From: Oscillospiraceae bacterium
GTDB taxonomy: Bacteria > Bacillota > Clostridia > Oscillospirales > Ruminococcaceae
DNA: 37,749 nt
Assembly: GCA_029007315.1 (NCBI GenBank)
Contig: JAQXHO010000013.1
Coordinates: 1-37,749 of the forward strand
Reading direction: 5' to 3'
This document shows, one piece after another, positions 32,075-37,749 of this stretch. The stretch's first letter is position 1, and every line of letters starts with the position of its first letter. Position numbers and translations under genes: made by a program. Under the pieces are notes generated by a model that worked only from the letters and a program-made list of their open reading frames with translations, ran no database searches and was not told the origin of the DNA.

Positions 32075-33514
32075 ATGAACTTTGCGATGATTTTTGTTGT
32101 GCTGGGCTGGGTTTCCTGCTTTAACGCCGTTTTTATGCTGCTTCCTGCTTTTGTGGGAATATTCTACAGCGAAAATGCAGCCTATTCCTTTTTGTATGCC
32201 TCTTTAATCTCACTGGTTGTGGGTATGCTTCTGCTCCTTCTGATAAAGCCGAAAAAGAAGACACTGTACTCCCGGGAAGGATTTGTAATCGTATCTCTCA
32301 GCTGGATAGTAATGAGCCTTCTTGGAGCGCTGCCGCTGTATTTGTGCGGTGCGATACCGGAATTTATCAACGCAGTTTTCGAATCTGTTTCCGGTTTTAC
32401 CACTACGGGCGCAAGTATTATACCTTCAGTGGAAGCATTGCCCAGATGCTGTCTTTTCTGGAGAAGCTTCACCCACTGGATAGGCGGTATGGGTGTACTT
32501 GTCTTTATTATGGCATTTTTACCTCTTTCCGGCGCTGGAAATATGAACCTTATGAAGGCTGAAAGCCCCGGTCCTATGGTAGGAAAACTTGTTCCTCGTG
32601 TAAAGAGTACTGCGTTTCTTCTCTATGCTATGTACTTCGGACTGACGGTTCTTGAATTTCTCTGTCTGATAATTGCGAAAATGCCTGTGTTTGAAGCGGT
32701 CAATACAGCCTTTGCTACAGCAGGAACCGGCGGATTCGGTTTCCTAAACGACAGTATGGCAAGTGTTTCTCCTGCTGTTCAGATAATCATAACAGTCTTT
32801 ATGATCCTGTTCGGAGTAAATTTCAGCGCATATTTTCTTCTGATATACAGACGCTGGAGAGACGCTGTACGTATATCTGAAGTATGGGTCTATCTTGGAA
32901 TAATTGCCGCCGCTTCCATTGCTATTACCATTAATATACGCAGTATGTATGATTCAGCCGGTGAAGCTGCGCTGAATGCTTCATTTACTGTAGGTTCCAT
33001 TATTACAACAACAGGTTTTTCTACAGCGGACTTCAATGAATGGCCTGAATTTTCAAGAACCATTCTGATGATGCTTATGTTTGTAGGTGCCTGTGCAGGA
33101 AGTACAGGCGGCGGTATAAAAGTATCACGTTTAATAATCATGTTTAAAACTATACTGAAAGAGATAAGAATACAGATACATCCCAAGCTTGTGAAGAAAA
33201 TCAAAATGGACGGTCACGCTGTTGCCCATGAAACTGTACGTTCCCTGAATATTTACCTTATCGTCTATATATTTATTTTTTCAGCGTCACTTCTTATACT
33301 GTCAGCTGAGGGGCATGACTTTATCACAAATTTCAGTTCAGTTGCAGCAACTCTGAATAATATAGGCCCCGGACTTGAACTGGCCGGACCCTCGCAGAAT
33401 TTTGCATTTTTCTCTGTACCATCGAAAATAGTACTTATCTTTGATATGCTTGCCGGAAGACTGGAGCTGTTTCCTATGCTCCTGCTGTTCTCACCGGCAA
33501 CATGGAAGAAATAA
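32075..33514 (+). CDS. trkH: Trk K+ uptake membrane subunit TrkH
   Basis: The potassium-translocating subunit, 479 residues, four-repeat MPM fold. Selectivity-loop segments are visible as ESVSGFTTTGASI, NTAFATAGTGGFGF, TVGSIITTTGFSTADF and a fourth near SSVAATLNNIGPGLELAGP. The HWIGGMGVLVFIMAFLPL stretch and CAGSTGGGIKVSR are TrkH/KtrB marks. Site AAATAAGGAGGAAAC before the ATG. It forms the transport complex with the TrkA just upstream. It overlaps nothing; the symporter gene starts 19 bp downstream. Confidence 0.95.
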   Translation: MNFAMIFVVLGWVSCFNAVFMLLPAFVGIFYSENAAYSFLYASLISLVVGMLLLLLIKPKKKTLYSREGFVIVSLSWIVMSLLGALPLYLCGAIPEFINAVFESVSGFTTTGASIIPSVEALPRCCLFWRSFTHWIGGMGVLVFIMAFLPLSGAGNMNLMKAESPGPMVGKLVPRVKSTAFLLYAMYFGLTVLEFLCLIIAKMPVFEAVNTAFATAGTGGFGFLNDSMASVSPAVQIIITVFMILFGVNFSAYFLLIYRRWRDAVRISEVWVYLGIIAAASIAITINIRSMYDSAGEAALNASFTVGSIITTTGFSTADFNEWPEFSRTILMMLMFVGACAGSTGGGIKVSRLIIMFKTILKEIRIQIHPKLVKKIKMDGHAVAHETVRSLNIYLIVYIFIFSASLLILSAEGHDFITNFSSVAATLNNIGPGLELAGPSQNFAFFSVPSKIVLIFDMLAGRLELFPMLLLFSPATWKK

Positions 33515-33533
33515 ATGAGTTTAGGAGTTTTTT

Positions 33534-35021
33534 ATGAGTAAAACAGGTTCAAAACGTGCAACCTTCAATTCACGCCTTGGCTTTATTTTAGTATCCGCAG
33601 GATGTGCCATCGGACTTGGAAACGTATGGAAATTCCCGTATGTATGCAGTGAAAACGGCGGCGGTGCATTTCTGATAGTCTATCTTCTATGCCTTGTGAT
33701 TCTGGGGCTTCCTATCCTTGTATGCGAATTTGCTGTGGGTCGGAAAAGCAGACAGAGTATTGCACTTGCCTACGATAAGCTGGAACCTCACGGCACTAAA
33801 TGGCATTTTACAAAATATATGAGCATTGCCGGCAATTACCTGCTTATGATGTTCTACACTATGGTAACCGGCTGGATGCTTTACTATGTTTATAAATACG
33901 CTTCCGGCAATATCATGGAAGTACCTCGTGAGAATCTGTCCCTTGTTTTTGACAATATCCTTGAAACACCTGTGAAAATGATCTTTTTCACATCGGTTGT
34001 AATCATTCTTGGAATGAGCGTATGCGCACTGAGCCTGCAAAAGGGCATTGAAAAGATCACAAAATACATTATGTCACTGCTTATAATACTTATGGCAGTG
34101 CTTACAGTAAATTCCCTTTTGCTTAAAGGTGCATCGGAAGGTGTGTCATTCTATCTGAAGCCTGATTTTGAACGGCTTATGGAACAGGGTATCGGCAATG
34201 TAACATTTGCGGCAATGACCCAGGCATTTTTCACCATAAGCGTAGGAAGCGGTTCCATGCTGATCTTTGGAAGCTACATGAAAAAAGACCGCCGCCTTAC
34301 AGGTGAAGCCATTAACGTAGTGGCACTTGATACTGCAATTGCATTTATGGCCGGTCTTGTTATTATTCCCGCCTGTTTTGCCTATAATATTGAACCGGAC
34401 GCAGGTCCTTCCCTGCTGTTCAGAACTCTACCGAATGTTTTTGCAAGCATGACCGGCGGCAGAATATGGGGTACTCTTTTCTTTCTGTTTATGACCTTCG
34501 CCGCATTCACAACGGTAATTGCAGTTTTTGAAAATATTGTTTCAATGTCATCAGAACTCTGGAATATCACAAAGAAAAAGTCCGTTATTCTTAATACCGC
34601 AGCACTTCTTGTTCTGTCACTTCCTGCTATTCTCGGCTTCTCAGTCCTTTCCGGTGTTTCAATAATAGGAAAAGACACAAACATTATGGATTTCGAGGAT
34701 TTTCTTGTTTCCTGCAATATTCTTCCGCTTGGATCTCTGATTATTGTTCTCTTCTGCGTAAAGAAAAACGGCTGGGGCTGGAAAGGTTTTGTAAAGGAAG
34801 CAAACACAGGCACAGGGCTCAGATTCCCCTCCTTTCTGAGAATTCATATGACATATTTCATTCCTGCTGTAATATGCGTAATCTATCTGAAAGGCTATTA
34901 CGATATGTTTGCAGACAAGGGACTCCCGATGTTCACCTGCTGGATGAGTTTTGCAGTAATTCTTCTGATTGCCATATTCTGCATATGTATTTTCAGCAAA
35001 CCCCGTAAGAATCATGAATAA
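33534..35021 (+). CDS. Sodium-dependent transporter, neurotransmitter:sodium symporter (SNF) family
   Basis: A LeuT-fold Na+-coupled symporter, 495 residues, about eleven to twelve TM helices, probably for an amino acid. TM1 is RLGFILVSAGCAIGLGNVWKFPY (14-36) with the unwound substrate/Na+ site AIGLGN. ENGGGAFLIVYLL follows. LPILVCEFAVGRKSR is the TM2 end, and TQAFFTISVGSGSMLIFGSYM is the TM6 region with the second unwound segment. Site TTTAGGAGTTTTTT before the ATG. It closes the trk operon and is followed by a strong terminator. Substrate cannot be read from sequence by eye. Na+ exported by the divergent oad system could drive it. Confidence 0.93.
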   Translation: MSKTGSKRATFNSRLGFILVSAGCAIGLGNVWKFPYVCSENGGGAFLIVYLLCLVILGLPILVCEFAVGRKSRQSIALAYDKLEPHGTKWHFTKYMSIAGNYLLMMFYTMVTGWMLYYVYKYASGNIMEVPRENLSLVFDNILETPVKMIFFTSVVIILGMSVCALSLQKGIEKITKYIMSLLIILMAVLTVNSLLLKGASEGVSFYLKPDFERLMEQGIGNVTFAAMTQAFFTISVGSGSMLIFGSYMKKDRRLTGEAINVVALDTAIAFMAGLVIIPACFAYNIEPDAGPSLLFRTLPNVFASMTGGRIWGTLFFLFMTFAAFTTVIAVFENIVSMSSELWNITKKKSVILNTAALLVLSLPAILGFSVLSGVSIIGKDTNIMDFEDFLVSCNILPLGSLIIVLFCVKKNGWGWKGFVKEANTGTGLRFPSFLRIHMTYFIPAVICVIYLKGYYDMFADKGLPMFTCWMSFAVILLIAIFCICIFSKPRKNHE

Positions 35022-35024
35022 TAT

Positions 35025-35060
35025 AACTGCTGCGGTAATGCTATATGTTCCGCAGCAGTT
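35025..35060 (+). terminator. Terminator of the trk-symporter operon
   Basis: Arms AACTGCTGCGG (35025-35035) and CCGCAGCAGTT (35050-35060), 14-nt loop, then TTTTTTG: a textbook intrinsic terminator 4 bp after the stop. Confidence 0.9.
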
Positions 35061-35110
35061 TTTTTGTACCAATTATATTCTGTCGTCATAGAATAATACG
35101 GAGGTGCATT

Positions 35111-35578
35111 ATGAGATCATATTACAGCAATTCTGCCATTGCAGCAATAAAAGGTTCCCGTGAATATCCGGATATCAAAGGCTATGCCTATTTTACTGAA
35201 ACAGACGAAGGCACGGCTGTTTCCATTGCAGTAAGAGGTCTGCCCGGTAAAAATTTGCCCTGCGGATCAGCCATATTTGCAGTTCACATTCATGAAGGCA
35301 GTTCATGCAGCGGCAATCAGAAGGATCCCTTCGCAGATATAAAAGGTCACTGGAATCCGGAAAAATGTCCTCATCCCTTTCATGCAGGAGATATTCCGCC
35401 CTTATTTGCAGCCGGAAGAAAGGCGTCCCTTTCATTTCTGACAGACAAATTCACTCCAAAGGAAGTTGTGGGCAAAACTATTGTTATCCACAAGAGCTTC
35501 GACGACTTTCGCACACAGCCTTCCGGTGCATCAGGTGAAAAAATCGCCTGCGGTGAAATAAAAGCAGTATTGTCATAG
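35111..35578 (+). CDS. sodC: Cu/Zn superoxide dismutase-like protein, no signal peptide
   Basis: A 155-residue protein with all seven metal ligands of Cu/Zn SOD: Cu-side H59 and H61 (AVHIHEG), bridging H80 (GHWNP), Zn-side H88, H91 and D94 (PHPFHAGD), and H127 (VIHKS). C66 and C147 match the intrasubunit disulfide. The arginine that guides superoxide (human R143) is Lys144 here, and the zinc loop is short, with 3 rather than 9 positions between its last two His ligands. No signal peptide or lipobox is seen, so a cytoplasmic location is expected, unlike most bacterial SodC. Start: ATG at 35111 with ACGGAGGTGCATT; the frame is open upstream through the terminator but lacks a site. Monocistronic. 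Confidence 0.85.
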   Translation: MRSYYSNSAIAAIKGSREYPDIKGYAYFTETDEGTAVSIAVRGLPGKNLPCGSAIFAVHIHEGSSCSGNQKDPFADIKGHWNPEKCPHPFHAGDIPPLFAAGRKASLSFLTDKFTPKEVVGKTIVIHKSFDDFRTQPSGASGEKIACGEIKAVLS

Positions 35579-35581
35579 AAA

Positions 35582-35612
35582 AAAGCCTGCCGCATTATTT
35601 GCAGCAGGCTTT
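35582..35612. terminator. Bidirectional terminator between sodC-like and esterase genes
   Basis: Arms AAAGCCTGC (35582-35590) and GCAGGCTTT (35604-35612) extend inwards with one mismatch. On the minus strand TTTTTTC-type T-tract follows (TTTTTTCTATG), on plus CCTGTATCTTATTT. Confidence 0.75.
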
Positions 35613-35620
35613 CCTGTATC

Positions 35621-37749
35621 TTATTTAATATTTGATGAAATGTCAAGTCCCATTTTCTTTAATGCGCCTGCAATGAGTCCTGCCACTGCATTTGCACCTG
35701 TTTCAGTGAAATGAGTCATGTCTGTTGAACCTGTGGAACACATATGATATGTGTACGCTGTATCATATCCGACAGAATTATAATGATCTACCATCAGTCC
35801 GTTAAGCTCAATATAGGGAATATTATAGTAGGCTGCAAGCTTCTTTACGGAATCTGTGTAATTGCCGTAGCTTGAAACAAATTTGCCGTTTGAATAGCTT
35901 TTCAGACTGAGGGTAGGCGTAAGAAGAACCGGTGTTGCACCCTTCGCCTTTGCACCCTCAATATACTTTGCCATGTAGAATTCAAAGCTGCCCTCTGTTC
36001 CTGGAACTGTACCGCAGGTGGGCGCATAACGTTCTGCATTGCTTGCTGCGCTGTCATTTATACCGAACTGGATAAAGAGGTAATCACCTGCGCTTATCTT
36101 TTCAAGAATTGTATCAAGCCTTCCGTTGTCGTAAAAGCTCTTGGAGCTTCGTCCTGCAATAGCGTGATTTTCAACATTCACATTGCCGTCAAAATAATTT
36201 CCTAAAAATGCACCCCAGCCCTGCTGCGGAGCATAGCTTGCACGGTATGTCTGTACTGTGGAATCTCCTGCAATGTAAATTGTTCTGTTGTTATTTTCCG
36301 GAATATCAGGTTCTTCTTCCGGAACGTATATTTCCGCAATGGGTTCATCAGTAAGTTCAACTCTCATGTAGTCCATATTGGGACCGCCTTCTGCTGTCAG
36401 CGAAGTAGTCCGGATAATATTGTCACCTGCGTTCAGCGGAAGAACAATGGCTCTTTCCTCCCACTGAGTCCATGCAGAGGTTGAAAGGAAGGGCTGTATC
36501 CAGTAATCCTTGCCGTTATTGACCTCAATTTTCATCTTGCGGTCATTGGCACTGCCGTTTGCAATTCTGAATGTGCAGAGATAATTGCCCTTTTCCGGAA
36601 CATTTACTTTCCACTCTGCAAAGCTTCCGATCTTATTTTCAAAGTTCAGATAAGCGTCTGAGGCAAAGCCTGCATTGGTACTTTCTTCAAATGCACCGTT
36701 ATTTGCCTGGTCTACTGCATAATAAAGTTTTCTTCCTTCAGAAGTTTCCTTCAGCGTTTTTTTTCCGTGTACATATTCGCTGAGTGAACGGCAGTCCTTT
36801 ATATCAACAGCTGAATCTGCATTCACATCAGCAATTCTGTGCTGTCTGCGGTTCTGCTGACCGGAATGAAGCATTTCCTTGAACAGTATCATATCAAATA
36901 CATTTATCACGCCGTCCTCGTTAAGATCGCCTACCTCTGAACTGTCTGCGGATCTCACTGCTTTTTCAATAAACCAGCTCTGGCAGGCATGACCGTTTCT
37001 TTCCCATTCCTGCACATTTGCACCGATCTCATTAGATGCGCTTACAACCTCAACGGCACTCTTGTCATCTGATGTCTTTGTTGCCAATACAAAGCTGCCG
37101 TCATCCTTCGGGATAAACTTGAAGAGCTGTGCGTCGCAGGCTGTATCGCTCCATACGCCGATATTTGTACCGTTATCAGCTTTATTGCCTGCAACATCAA
37201 GCAGAAATTCTCCGGTGCCTGAGACACTGTAAATGCGGTAGTATCCGTCGCCTGCAGCAGAAGCCTTCCAAAGAGATCTGCCGGCGTCAATACCCTCTGC
37301 CGGAAGCTGGGCAGCATTAACACCTTCTGCGGCGTCGCCTTCAAGACTCAGATAAAGTCCGCTGCTGCCGTTTTTCAGCATGAATGTCATGTTTTCGTCT
37401 ATCTCTGCGCCCTCTTCCTTACCGCCGGAAACAGAACCGCCGTTCCAGTCAATCTGTGATGAAACAAGTTCTGCAAGCTTCATGGCACCTGCACGGTTCG
37501 GGTGAAGATCATCACCTGAGCAGTACAGATTAAGGGTCGCATCATATCCGATAGATGTGGTATGATTCTGCCATAATGTAAACAGATCAATAACCTGTAC
37601 ATTTTCTGCTGCACCGATAGCGTCAAGCTGTCCTCCGAACCAGCGACCCTTCAAAAGAGGATTACGGTTAACGTCACTTGCACGTCCCTGCTGTTTTACA
37701 AGAATTACACGCATACCCTTTGCCTTAGCCTTCTGTACCATGTCTGTAA
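35621..37749 (-). CDS. Dockerin-bearing double SGNH esterase (rhamnogalacturonan acetylesterase type), 5' end cut
   Basis: The frame is open to the window edge, so the N-terminus is missing. Counting from Met at 37741, the order is: end of a first SGNH hydrolase domain with CSGDDLHPNRAG (D77, H80); a ricin-type lectin/CBM13-like region (about 118-262); a type I dockerin (270-325) with loops GDLNEDGVINVFD and ADVNADSAVDIKD; a CBM35-like module (about 335-465) ending GGPNMDYMRVEL; and a second SGNH domain of the CE12 type (485-706) with AGDSTVQ (S494), AGRSSKS, FGINDS (N562) and STDMTHF (D674, H677). It should be secreted, attach to a cellulosome through cohesin, and deacetylate pectin or hemicellulose. 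Nothing in the visible part is broken. Confidence 0.85.
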   Translation of the reverse strand, partial: TDMVQKAKAKGMRVILVKQQGRASDVNRNPLLKGRWFGGQLDAIGAAENVQVIDLFTLWQNHTTSIGYDATLNLYCSGDDLHPNRAGAMKLAELVSSQIDWNGGSVSGGKEEGAEIDENMTFMLKNGSSGLYLSLEGDAAEGVNAAQLPAEGIDAGRSLWKASAAGDGYYRIYSVSGTGEFLLDVAGNKADNGTNIGVWSDTACDAQLFKFIPKDDGSFVLATKTSDDKSAVEVVSASNEIGANVQEWERNGHACQSWFIEKAVRSADSSEVGDLNEDGVINVFDMILFKEMLHSGQQNRRQHRIADVNADSAVDIKDCRSLSEYVHGKKTLKETSEGRKLYYAVDQANNGAFEESTNAGFASDAYLNFENKIGSFAEWKVNVPEKGNYLCTFRIANGSANDRKMKIEVNNGKDYWIQPFLSTSAWTQWEERAIVLPLNAGDNIIRTTSLTAEGGPNMDYMRVELTDEPIAEIYVPEEEPDIPENNNRTIYIAGDSTVQTYRASYAPQQGWGAFLGNYFDGNVNVENHAIAGRSSKSFYDNGRLDTILEKISAGDYLFIQFGINDSAASNAERYAPTCGTVPGTEGSFEFYMAKYIEGAKAKGATPVLLTPTLSLKSYSNGKFVSSYGNYTDSVKKLAAYYNIPYIELNGLMVDHYNSVGYDTAYTYHMCSTGSTDMTHFTETGANAVAGLIAGALKKMGLDISSNIK

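Overview
The window reads as chromosome of a strictly anaerobic, low-to-moderate GC clostridial Firmicute, most likely a fibre-degrading Ruminococcus or close relative. The supporting signs are a dockerin-bearing (cellulosome-type) SGNH esterase, an oxygen-sensitive thiamine route (ThiH and ThiC), a biotin-dependent sodium-pumping decarboxylase, spoIIID, c-di-GMP enzymes and AGGAGG-type ribosome binding sites. No rRNA, tRNA, CRISPR array, insertion sequence, integrase or prophage gene is visible. Nearly all the sequence is assigned to 29 genes, two of them cut by the window ends.

Layout. (1) 2-4721, +: thiG(partial)-thiH-thiE-thiD-thiC, tightly packed, for thiazole and HMP synthesis and coupling. 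(2) 4769-8864, -: tyrA-prmA-parC, an overlapping operon. (3) 9106-11097, +: a degenerate PEP-synthase-like protein that appears to have lost its catalytic histidine. (4) 11178-15589, -: pgsA, 8-oxoguanine-glycosylase-like gene, parE and a family 2 glycosyltransferase. (5) 15771-18973: a divergent pair of paralogous Wzz-like two-TM coiled-coil membrane proteins, each with its own good sigma-A-type promoter. (6) 19307-21495: spoIIID and, convergent, a peptide-type solute-binding lipoprotein with an EF-hand-like loop. (7) 21837-26917: c-di-GMP region with an EAL phosphodiesterase, an ArsC/Spx-like protein and a LacI-type-sensor diguanylate cyclase. The intergenic DNA here is rich in dyads and a 57-bp duplication. 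(8) 26982-30393, -: oadA-oadG-biotin carrier-oadB. (9) 30707-35021, +: trkA-trkH-sodium:solute symporter. (10) 35111-35578, +: Cu/Zn superoxide dismutase without signal peptide. (11) 35621 to the window end, -: a two-SGNH-domain, lectin, dockerin and CBM pectin-type esterase.

How the genes fit together. The decarboxylase pump would export Na+ while decarboxylating a C4 acid. The divergent operon holds a Na+-coupled symporter and Trk K+ uptake, so this block looks like a sodium/potassium bioenergetics module. The EAL and GGDEF proteins could set c-di-GMP in response to a cytoplasmic ligand. The least explained items are the PEP-synthase-like pseudoenzyme, the divergent Wzz-like pair, the 57-bp repeat promoter region, and the hairpin-rich segment at 19621-19797. 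All assignments are by eye from motifs and gene order; no database search was run.
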